Shown in pieces: positions 7,097 through 13,495 of a stretch of 15,422 nucleotides of DNA. The stretch covers positions 1 through 15,422 of the forward strand of contig JAFYGX010000254.1 in the NCBI GenBank assembly GCA_017543025.1, read 5' to 3'. Under the pieces are notes generated by a model. The model was not told the origin of the DNA. It saw nothing but the letters and a program-made list of their open reading frames with translations, and searched no databases. The position numbers and the translations under genes were made by a program. Every line of letters begins with the position of its first letter. Positions within the stretch are counted from its first letter, which is position 1. The stretch comes from Solobacterium sp. Its GTDB lineage: Bacteria > Bacillota_I > Bacilli_A > Erysipelotrichales > Erysipelotrichaceae.

Positions 7097-7120
7097 GTGG
7101 GAATCACCGCGTTCCTCAGC

Positions 7121-7140
7121 TATGATATACAGGTTATATT
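7121..7140 (+). promoter_or_regulatory. Candidate -10 boxes for the FNT channel gene
   Basis: After the terminator, two A/T-rich boxes resemble -10 elements: TATGAT (7121-7126) and TATATT (7135-7140), each matching 5 of 6 bases. Neither has a convincing -35 partner. A promoter is expected here because the upstream operon is terminated, but the choice is open. Confidence 0.35.
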
Positions 7141-7156
7141 CCGGAAAACTTCCGGA
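7140..7156 (+). repeat. Perfect inverted repeat before the FNT channel gene
   Basis: TCCGGAA-AAC-TTCCGGA is a perfect 7-bp inverted repeat with a 3-base centre. It sits 2 bases before the AAAGGA ribosome site of the gene at 7171. It could be an operator at the transcription start, or an RNA hairpin that affects ribosome access. There is no T-tract, so it is not a terminator. Confidence 0.6.
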
Positions 7157-7170
7157 TGAAAGGAACAGAT

Positions 7171-7947
7171 ATGAAAACTTCAGTCCAGATTACAGAATTC
7201 TATCGCACTGCCGCAAAAAACAAGTGCAGGATGGCTCCGCACAGAATGCTCATCAGCGGCATCTTTGCCGGAGCGTTCATTGCGCTTGGCGCATTCGGTT
7301 CACAGATTGTCGGCTCTTCGGTTGCGGATGCAGGTCTTGCAAGACTCTTCGGCGCACTCGTATTCCCGGTGGGACTCACCCTTGTACTGTGTGTCGGAAC
7401 CGAACTGTTCACCGGCAACTCCCTTCTTATTCTCCCCCTGCTGGAGAAGGAAGTAAAAGGGATCGATGTGCTGAAAAGCTGGTTCTTTGTTTATCTCGGC
7501 AATCTGATCGGTTCGCTTCTGATCGCAGTGCTGGCCGTCCATTCCGGTCTTCCTTCCCTGTTTGGCGGTGCACTTGCAGAAACCATGGCATCTGCCGCGG
7601 CCGCAAAATGTGAGCTGACCATTCCTGCTGCACTTGTGCGCGGAATTCTCTGCAATATTCTCGTCTGCCTTGCCGTGTGGGTGTCCTTTGCGGCAGATGA
7701 GCTTGCGGGCAGGATTGCCGGTCTGTATCTTCCGACAATGCTGTTTGTGCTGTGCGGCTTTGAACACTCAATCGCCAATATGTACTTCATTCCCGCAGGC
7801 ATGATGGTATCCGCTTCTTCCGGTGCTTCCCTCACCGGCTTTCTTCTTCACAATCTGATTCCCGTCACCATCGGCAATGTGATCGGCGGAGGCTGTTTTG
7901 TCGCAGCCGGATTTTATCTGCTGTTTTCCGATCACGGAAAAAACTGA
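7171..7947 (+). CDS. Formate/nitrite transporter (FNT) family channel
   Basis: Inner-membrane channel or carrier of 258 residues for a small monovalent anion. Family members carry formate, nitrite, hydrosulfide or lactate. Six membrane segments are expected, and the FNT landmarks are present: GTELFTGNS (76-84), NLIGSLL (111-117), the RGILCNILVCLAVW helix (157-170), GFEHSIANMYFIPAG (196-210) with the central pore His H199, and GNVIGGG (235-241). ATG 7171 is chosen because AAAGGA lies about 6 bases upstream; an in-frame ATG at 7156 overlaps the inverted repeat and has no ribosome site. It is a single-gene unit between two terminators. No formate lyase, nitrite reductase or sulfite reductase gene is in the window, so the substrate is undecided. 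Confidence 0.93.
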   Translation: MKTSVQITEFYRTAAKNKCRMAPHRMLISGIFAGAFIALGAFGSQIVGSSVADAGLARLFGALVFPVGLTLVLCVGTELFTGNSLLILPLLEKEVKGIDVLKSWFFVYLGNLIGSLLIAVLAVHSGLPSLFGGALAETMASAAAAKCELTIPAALVRGILCNILVCLAVWVSFAADELAGRIAGLYLPTMLFVLCGFEHSIANMYFIPAGMMVSASSGASLTGFLLHNLIPVTIGNVIGGGCFVAAGFYLLFSDHGKN

Positions 7948-8001
7948 GCCGGTACAGACCGTCTGCAGGCACTGCATTACAGATTTTGTTCCGTCACAAC
8001 G

Positions 8002-8053
8002 AAAAAACCGGTCCCCGGATTACTGCTGTAATCTTACGGCCGGCTCTTTTTTT
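8002..8053. terminator. Bidirectional terminator between the FNT channel and Lrp genes
   Basis: GATTAC-TGCT-GTAATC (8018-8033) forms the core hairpin. The stem can continue with CCG/CGG and then CCGG (8008-8011) with CCGG (8040-8043), across small bulges. Six A residues (8002-8007) lie on one side and seven T residues (8047-8053) on the other, so it can stop transcription from both convergent genes. Confidence 0.82.
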
Positions 8054-8074
8054 CTTTTCTGAATCAGGAAAGAG

Positions 8075-8566
8075 TCAGGCGGAAATGATCATGCGCTCAT
8101 CGCCGATCTCTTCCTTCATATCCATCGTAACCCCGTTGACCTTATATTTTTTCAGAACAAACATCGTGACAGTCGAACTGACGCCTTCGATCGGAGCGAG
8201 TTTGGAACCGACGAAATCCGCCACTTCCTTCATGGTTCTCGCGTTGAGGCTGACCAGAAACTCCGAAGTTCCGCTCATCAGATAGAGGCTGGCAACCTCG
8301 GGGAAGCGGGCGATCCGTTCGGCGATCTTATCATAACCTGCATTCCGTTCCGGCTTCGCACTGACGCCGATATACGCATCCACATGCTCGATATTGGTCT
8401 TGTCCCAGTTGATCACGGTATGATATCCGCAGATGATCTTGTTCGCTTCAAGATGCTCTTTTTCCGCTTTGACGCTCGCTTCAGATTCGCCGAGAATATC
8501 CGCAAGATCCGTAATGGTTGCCCGCGGGTCATCCGCAAGCAGATTCAGCAATTTCATGGAATCCAT
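8075..8566 (-). CDS. Lrp/AsnC-family transcriptional regulator
   Basis: Regulator of 163 residues. The N-terminal helix-turn-helix is at about 4-50, with ATITDLADILGESEASVKAE as the recognition region and the usual IIxGYHTVINWDK after it. The C-terminal ligand-sensing RAM domain (about 60-140) includes the Gly-containing turn LMSGTSEFLVSL. Such proteins form octamers that respond to amino acids. ATG 8566 overlaps the aminotransferase stop as TGATG, with a GGGGG-rich ribosome site about 9 bases upstream inside that gene. The regulator therefore comes last in the operon. The pairing resembles AlaR beside AlaT in B. subtilis, so it may control alanine transamination, but the effector is not shown by sequence. 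Confidence 0.93.
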   Translation of the reverse strand: MDSMKLLNLLADDPRATITDLADILGESEASVKAEKEHLEANKIICGYHTVINWDKTNIEHVDAYIGVSAKPERNAGYDKIAERIARFPEVASLYLMSGTSEFLVSLNARTMKEVADFVGSKLAPIEGVSSTVTMFVLKKYKVNGVTMDMKEEIGDERMIISA

Positions 8567-9741
8567 CAGTCTTTTCCCCCTCTGTGTTCTTCAAGAAACT
8601 CTTCCATCCTTCGAAACGCTTCGCGCAGATGCTCAATGCTGTAAGCGTAGCTGATCCGGGCAAATCCTTCTCCGGCCGCACCGAACGCGGTGCCGGGCAC
8701 GATTGCCACATGTTTTTCCTGCAGCAGCCGCTCACAGAATTCCTCACTGCTCATTCCGCTGGATGTGATATTCGGAAATACATAGAATGCGCCGCGCGGT
8801 TCAAAGGTCTTCAGTCCCATTTCATTCAGTTTGCGCACACAGTACTGCCGTCTGGTATCATACTGCCGCTTCATCTCCTCCACATCGTCGTCGCAATCCC
8901 GCAGGGCGGTGATCGCAGCATACTGCGAGGTGGTCGGGGCAGCCATGATGCAGCTCTGATGAATCTTGAGCATCGCTGCGATCAGCGGTTTCGGCCCGCA
9001 GGCAAACCCAAGCCGCCAGCCGGTCATCGAGAATGTCTTGGAGAAGCCTCCGACTACGACCGTACGTTCCTTCATTCCTTCAATCGATGCGATGGATACA
9101 TGTGAGATCCCGTATGCCAGCTCCGCATAGATCTCATCCGAGAGAACCGTAATATCTGTATCCTTCAGCACTTCTGCGATTTCTTCGAGATCTTCCTTCC
9201 GCAGGATCGCTCCGGTCGGATTGTTCGGAAAGCCAAGGACAAGGATCTTGGTTCTCGGGGTGATCGCTGCCCTGATCTGTTCTGCTGTAATCCGGAATTC
9301 ATTTTCTTCCAGGCACGCTACCGGTACCGGTACGCCATGTGTCAGCGTCGTGATCGGATCATAGCTGACATAGCACGGTTCCGGAATGATTACCTCATCG
9401 CCGGGTTCCACCAGTGCGCGGATCGCAAGGTCGATCGCTTCCGAGCCGCCGACCGTGACAACCATTTCATCCGGCTGATAGGACAGACCGAACTTCCGGT
9501 TCATATAGACACCGATTTCCTCGCGCAGTTCCCGGAGACCGGAATTTGCCGTATATTTCGTTCTGCCGATTTCCAGAGAATGAATCGCTGCGTCCCGGAT
9601 ATCCCATGGGGTCTGAAAATCCGGTTCACCGACGCCGAGCGAAATACACTCCGGCATTTCCGCCGCAAGATCAAAGAATTTCCGGATACCGGATGGCCGC
9701 ATTTTTCTGGCTGATTCAGAAAGTAGTTTTTCGTAATCCAT
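8566..9741 (-). CDS. PLP-dependent class I/II aminotransferase, possibly alanine transaminase
   Basis: Cytoplasmic aminotransferase of 391 residues, the usual length for the aspartate/alanine/aromatic group. Fold-type I landmarks are complete: the start region GVGEPDFQTP (36-45), YTANSGLRELREEI (63-76), FPNNPTGA (171-178) with the cofactor-contacting Asn, SDEIYAELAY (201-210) with D202 and Y205, the PLP Lys K235 in GGFSKTFSMTGWRLG, and the substrate-carboxylate Arg R362 in FARISYA. ATG 9741 has GGAG 9 bases upstream, and a TATAAT box precedes it. It overlaps the Lrp-type regulator gene. Together they resemble B. subtilis AlaT/AlaR, which favours alanine and 2-oxoglutarate as substrates. Aromatic amino acids or aspartate remain possible because this subfamily is poorly separated by motif. 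Confidence 0.94.
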   Translation of the reverse strand: MDYEKLLSESARKMRPSGIRKFFDLAAEMPECISLGVGEPDFQTPWDIRDAAIHSLEIGRTKYTANSGLRELREEIGVYMNRKFGLSYQPDEMVVTVGGSEAIDLAIRALVEPGDEVIIPEPCYVSYDPITTLTHGVPVPVACLEENEFRITAEQIRAAITPRTKILVLGFPNNPTGAILRKEDLEEIAEVLKDTDITVLSDEIYAELAYGISHVSIASIEGMKERTVVVGGFSKTFSMTGWRLGFACGPKPLIAAMLKIHQSCIMAAPTTSQYAAITALRDCDDDVEEMKRQYDTRRQYCVRKLNEMGLKTFEPRGAFYVFPNITSSGMSSEEFCERLLQEKHVAIVPGTAFGAAGEGFARISYAYSIEHLREAFRRMEEFLEEHRGGKD

Positions 9742-9761
9742 AGCTTTTATCTCCGCCCAAT

Positions 9762-9767
9762 ATTATA
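9762..9767 (-). promoter_or_regulatory. Consensus -10 box for the aminotransferase/Lrp operon
   Basis: An exact TATAAT (minus strand, 9767-9762) lies 20 bases before the ATG. No good -35 box is visible at 16-18 bases. A start near 9755 would leave a leader of about 14 bases, with the ribosome site at its very 5' end. Confidence 0.5.
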
Positions 9768-9812
9768 CACACGGTTTTCTGAATGCTCTTCTGCTTCTTG
9801 CCGTATGAAGCC

Positions 9813-10493
9813 TCAGTCCGCATTCAGAAGGAACTGCACAAATTTCATCGCTGTTTCATGATGCGTGCTGTTTGCCGGGATACAGGCGTAAACCGTTTCT
9901 CCCTTCTTCCCGTTATAGTAATAGGAACGCTTCATCACAGAGGAATCATCAACCCGGATTCCGATCGGTTTTCCTCTGAAGGTGAACAGACGTTCTTCCG
10001 CTTCAAACCGCTGCAGGATATCTTCTGTCAGAATGCCGGTAAGATCATCAAACCACTCCTGCTCCGCATATCGCTCCACAACATCCTGTCCGCTGATAAA
10101 CAGATCAATGTCACCTGTCATTACCATGGAAAACAGCCGCTGCTCATCTTCATAGCCGTATTTGAGAAAGTTGATTTCATTCGAATCGGCAGAAATATAG
10201 GAAGAATGGTCAATTACAACCGTCTCCTTCTTCGGGTTGAGCTCAGCCTCCGTAAACACCTCTGCGATCTCTTCTGTCGAGTGCTCCAGTTCAATGAAAT
10301 TGACCAGAACCGCATACAGTGCTGTCTGCTTCGCCGTCAGTACCGAATAAAGATATGCCCCGCCCACTGCAGCCGCAAAAACGATGACGACGGTCGCAAG
10401 CAGATAGTAATCTTTGAAGTATTCCAGTTTTTTTTGGAACGGAGCGTGCCGGATCGCTTCCCGTTCTTCTCTGAACTCATCCATCACAGGCAT
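9813..10493 (-). CDS. Membrane-anchored protein with a possible solute-binding-like outer domain
   Basis: I do not recognise a named family. The protein has 226 residues. A charged cytoplasmic head carries the juxtamembrane stretch FQKKLEYFKDYYLLA (19-33), a pattern I have seen in many uncharacterised Bacillota proteins. One membrane segment at about 31-52 is followed by an outer domain of about 170 residues. That domain contains DIDLFISGQDVVERYAEQ and WFDDLTGILTEDILQRF, then KPIGIRVDD and a late helix ETAMKFVQFLL; the pattern recalls periplasmic solute-binding domains. This likeness is inferred, not demonstrated. ATG 10493 has AGGAGGG about 7 bases upstream. It lies 71 bases before the aminotransferase on the same strand with no clear terminator between, so they may share some transcript. 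Confidence 0.8.
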   Translation of the reverse strand: MPVMDEFREEREAIRHAPFQKKLEYFKDYYLLATVVIVFAAAVGGAYLYSVLTAKQTALYAVLVNFIELEHSTEEIAEVFTEAELNPKKETVVIDHSSYISADSNEINFLKYGYEDEQRLFSMVMTGDIDLFISGQDVVERYAEQEWFDDLTGILTEDILQRFEAEERLFTFRGKPIGIRVDDSSVMKRSYYYNGKKGETVYACIPANSTHHETAMKFVQFLLNAD

Positions 10494-10534
10494 TGTCAGG
10501 CCCTCCTGTATCAGTAAAGAATCCGCTTTCCGTG

Positions 10535-10543
10535 TGCTAAAAT
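10535..10543 (+). promoter_or_regulatory. Extended -10 promoter for the ankyrin-GH43 gene
   Basis: TGCTAAAAT (10535-10543) matches 5 of 6 bases of TATAAT and has the TGn extension. No clear -35 box is seen. Transcription would start near 10550. An in-frame ATG at 10542 overlaps this box, which rules it out as the start codon if the promoter is real. Confidence 0.5.
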
Positions 10544-10577
10544 GGAAGCACTGTCGAATAATCAGAAAGGAGTTCGT

Positions 10578-12494
10578 ATGTCCCCTCTCGAACAGGCAGT
10601 GATGCAGAACGATCTCGATCAGGTAAAACAGATTCTTACTATCACGCCGTCATCCATCAGCGAACCGGCAGAAGAAGGAATTCCCCTGCTTCTGCTCGCC
10701 GCACAATACGGATCATCTGAACTTCTCCGCTATCTGACGGAGTATTCCCGTGCGAGTCTCGATGAAACTGATTCCATGCACAGAAACATCCTTCATTATG
10801 CCACAGCTTCCGGAGATGTTCAAAAATGCCGCTATCTGATTGAGCGCGGAGGCATGTCCGTGCTGCAGGCAGATCACGCGCTGATCACGCCATATCAGAT
10901 GGCATATGAGCTGTATCCGGATACGCTGTATCCGTATTACCGCTCCATCGTCACAACCCCGTATCCGGCCATGTACCACAATCCCATCCGCCGCGGTTTT
11001 TTTCCGGACCCGTCCATTGTCCGGGTGGAGAACGATTATTACATGGTGAATTCTTCCTTTATCTTCTTTCCATGTATCCCCGTCTCCCATTCCACAGACC
11101 TTGTGCACTGGACGATCATCGGCCATGCGATCATCAATCCCGAATGGTCTGAACTCAGTGAACTCGAAGGCGGCAGAGGATACTGGGCGCCGGATATCAG
11201 CTATGATCAGGGACGTTTCTATATCACTGCAACTTACCGCTACAACGACACCGGCACCGTTTACCGCAGACAGATGGTCGTCTCTTCCGACCGGCCCGAA
11301 GGCCCCTACAGCAGACCTTCCTTTATTGATGAAGACGGAATCGATCCTTCCATCTTTCATGAAAACGGCCGGCATTATATGCTGCTGAACCGGGGTGCAC
11401 GGATCTTTGAGCTGAATGAAGACTGTACAGAAAAAATCTCAGATGCGGTTCTTCTTTACTATGGCTCCCAGAAACATGCGCCGGAAGGCCCCCATCTGCT
11501 GAAGAAAGACGGATATTATTATCTCTTCCAGGCAGAAGGCGGAACCGGCATGAATCATCGCATCACCGTTGCGAGAAGCCGTGAACGGACCGGCGTTTAC
11601 GAACCGTGCCCGTACAATCCGATCATGCGGCAGAACGACCCGGAAGCCGGAATTCAGCGCTGCGGACACGGCAAACCGGTCATGACCCCTGATGGACGCT
11701 GGTATATGGTCTATCTCTGCGGCCGCTGTCTCAACGGCTCCTTCAGTATGCTGGGAAGAGAAACCTCACTCGATGAAATCACCTGGACTCCGGATGGCTG
11801 GCCGGTCGTCAATGCGCTCAGAGGTCCTTCTGCGCTTGCCCCGAAGCCGTTTCCGGATATGGATGAAAGCAGGGATGAGGCTGCAGCGTCAGATGCGGAA
11901 GAAACGGTTTTTCAGAGCAGATGCTGGCCATCCGGCTGGATGACGCCGCGGGAACCGGAACCTTCCGGCGTCACCCCGACTTCTTCCGGTATTATCCTGC
12001 GTTCTTCTCCGTTTCCGCTTTCTTCCGTAAACAGCCGTAATCTCTTTCTCCATCGGCAGGAGGCATTCCGGTTTGAGGCAGAGATCACATTGCAGCTGCC
12101 TGGCCTTCTGAGCGGACAGGAAGCCGGGATGGTTTCGTATTACGATGAAAACACCTATGTCTTTTTCGGTATCTCAATGAAAGAAGACGGATGTTACTGT
12201 TCCCTTACGGAACGGATCGGAACGGAAACGATCGTCCACGAGCCGTACCGGCTGCCCGAACAGAACTATGTTTACCGGTTCCGCACCGAAACGGATGGTC
12301 TGAAACGCAGATTTGTTCTTTTTTCCGAAACAGGCACATTACTCCGTGAACAAATCCTCGATAATGTATATTACCTTTGCGATGAAGGCATTGCGATGGG
12401 GAAACGATTTACCGGAGCAGTATTCGGAGCGGCAGCGTATGGAACAACCCCTTTCTTCTACACGCTTCGTTCGGCAGTGATCCGGAATCTCTGA
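10578..12494 (+). CDS. Ankyrin-repeat/GH43 fusion enzyme, XynB-type beta-xylosidase or arabinofuranosidase
   Basis: Predicted cytoplasmic glycoside hydrolase of 638 residues without a signal peptide. Residues 1-125 hold about three to four ankyrin units, with EGIPLLLLAAQYGSSELLRYL (split here only by length) near 33-53 and HRNILHYATASGDVQKCRYL near 68-87 as the clear ones. A five-bladed GH43 propeller follows (about 133-430): NPIRRGFFPDPSIV with base D144, GIDPSIF with D256, APEGPHLLKKDGYYYLF with acid E303, and CGHGKPV with H364. An acidic linker (about 425-445) leads to a beta-sandwich of the GH43_C2 type (about 455-638) with LHRQEAFRFEAE and AGMVSYYDENTY. Without the ankyrin part the enzyme has about 510 residues, normal for XynB. 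ATG 10578 has AAAGGAG 5 bases upstream; ATG 10542 lies in the promoter. It likely releases xylose or arabinose from imported oligosaccharides. The ankyrin fusion is very unusual. Confidence 0.92.
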   Translation: MSPLEQAVMQNDLDQVKQILTITPSSISEPAEEGIPLLLLAAQYGSSELLRYLTEYSRASLDETDSMHRNILHYATASGDVQKCRYLIERGGMSVLQADHALITPYQMAYELYPDTLYPYYRSIVTTPYPAMYHNPIRRGFFPDPSIVRVENDYYMVNSSFIFFPCIPVSHSTDLVHWTIIGHAIINPEWSELSELEGGRGYWAPDISYDQGRFYITATYRYNDTGTVYRRQMVVSSDRPEGPYSRPSFIDEDGIDPSIFHENGRHYMLLNRGARIFELNEDCTEKISDAVLLYYGSQKHAPEGPHLLKKDGYYYLFQAEGGTGMNHRITVARSRERTGVYEPCPYNPIMRQNDPEAGIQRCGHGKPVMTPDGRWYMVYLCGRCLNGSFSMLGRETSLDEITWTPDGWPVVNALRGPSALAPKPFPDMDESRDEAAASDAEETVFQSRCWPSGWMTPREPEPSGVTPTSSGIILRSSPFPLSSVNSRNLFLHRQEAFRFEAEITLQLPGLLSGQEAGMVSYYDENTYVFFGISMKEDGCYCSLTERIGTETIVHEPYRLPEQNYVYRFRTETDGLKRRFVLFSETGTLLREQILDNVYYLCDEGIAMGKRFTGAVFGAAAYGTTPFFYTLRSAVIRNL

Positions 12495-12514
12495 AAACTG
12501 ATCGGAGTATATGA

Positions 12515-13399
12515 ATGCGTATATCAAACGACATTATCAACCGGATTTACTGCAACAGCACAGTCCGCAGCAGCGATTACCACATGGCGGAGAATCACTC
12601 GCATAACTACTATGAGATTTTCTATGCACAGAAAGGAAACACCCGCTTTTTTGTCGATGACCGCCTCTTTGATCTGCACAGCGGCGATTTCATGCTGGTG
12701 CCGCCGAATCTGGTTCATTACAACCGGTATATCACAGCAACGACCCGGGTAAATATCTATTTCCGCGAAGAAGATCTGATGCGGGGAAACGATTATGTGC
12801 TGAAAGGAATGAAAGAGCGGTTTCTGACTAAAGCCGCGATGTATCATACCCCTGGCTCTCATCAGGAAGCGATGGATTATGTGATCGAGCAGATGCTTCA
12901 TGAAGATCAGGTCAACGATGAAAACACCGAGATACTGCTTCAGCTGCTGTTTCAGGAGTTCATGGTTCTTTCCAACCGGTACTGTATCGCCAATACCGGT
13001 CATTCCACCCTGAATGAACAGGAAGGCGATATTTCCATTCAGGAGGCAGCTCATTATATCTCAGAGCATTACAATCTTCCGATCACGCTGAATTTTCTGG
13101 CTGAAAAATCCGGCCTCTCCCCTGCCTATTTTTCCAAACGGTTTCATCTGATCACCGGAATGGGAATGAAGGAATATCTTACCTATGTAAGACTCAAGCA
13201 TGCAAAAGACGAGCTTCTCTCCACCTCTCACTCCATTTCAGAAGTCGCCCAGAACTCCGGCTTCTCCGACAGTAACTACTTCAAGGACGTATTCAAAAAG
13301 GAGTACGGCCTCTCTCCGCGAAGCTACCGGAACAGCCGGAAAACCGATCTGGTGGAAGATCGCGGCAGCGTTCTGAAGAAAATCCCGAACGATTTCTGA
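12515..13399 (+). CDS. AraC-family transcriptional regulator with N-terminal cupin
   Basis: Regulator of 294 residues. The N-terminal half (about 20-90) is a cupin-like sensor with HSHNYYEIFYAQKG (28-41) and the turn GDFMLVPPNLVHYN; H28 and H30 match the conserved cupin His pair of the family. The C-terminal half has two helix-turn-helix motifs: LNFLAEKSGLSPAYFSKRF (192-210) and ISEVAQNSGFSDSNYFKDVF (241-260), ending with the AraC signature KKEYGLSPRSYR. ATG 12515 has CGGAG 7 bases upstream. It lies 20 bases after the ankyrin-GH43 gene with no terminator between, so the two are co-transcribed. It probably senses a released or imported sugar and activates this locus, including perhaps the convergent GH43 genes. 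The ligand is unknown. Confidence 0.93.
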   Translation: MRISNDIINRIYCNSTVRSSDYHMAENHSHNYYEIFYAQKGNTRFFVDDRLFDLHSGDFMLVPPNLVHYNRYITATTRVNIYFREEDLMRGNDYVLKGMKERFLTKAAMYHTPGSHQEAMDYVIEQMLHEDQVNDENTEILLQLLFQEFMVLSNRYCIANTGHSTLNEQEGDISIQEAAHYISEHYNLPITLNFLAEKSGLSPAYFSKRFHLITGMGMKEYLTYVRLKHAKDELLSTSHSISEVAQNSGFSDSNYFKDVFKKEYGLSPRSYRNSRKTDLVEDRGSVLKKIPNDF

Positions 13400-13411
13400 T
13401 CAGAACCGGAT

Positions 13412-13486
13412 AAAAAGGACTGCAGCTGCCTCCGGCTTCCCTGCAATGCAGGGAGTCGCTTCTGAGGCCTGTACAGTCCTTTTTTT
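13412..13486. terminator. Large tiered bidirectional terminator hairpin
   Basis: Between two convergent genes, AAAAAGGACTG (13412-13422) pairs perfectly with CAGTCCTTTTT (13474-13484). Inside it CAG/CTG, then GCCTC (13428-13432) with GAGGC (13464-13468), then TCCCTGC (13438-13444) with GCAGGGA (13448-13454) stack to a 3-base loop. A-tract and T-tract flank the stem, so it works for either strand. It is longer than a usual terminator. Confidence 0.85.
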
Positions 13487-13495
13487 CTGTTCGTT

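Noticed and set aside
9783..10517. Open frame on the plus strand opposite the tethered protein
   Set aside because: No ribosome site and no family pattern. The minus-strand frame has AGGAGGG, a membrane segment and a normal composition.
10578..10980. Possibility that the ankyrin-GH43 join is a sequencing or assembly error
   Set aside because: The frame is continuous through both domains, no second ribosome site is present at the join, and base use looks the same on both sides.
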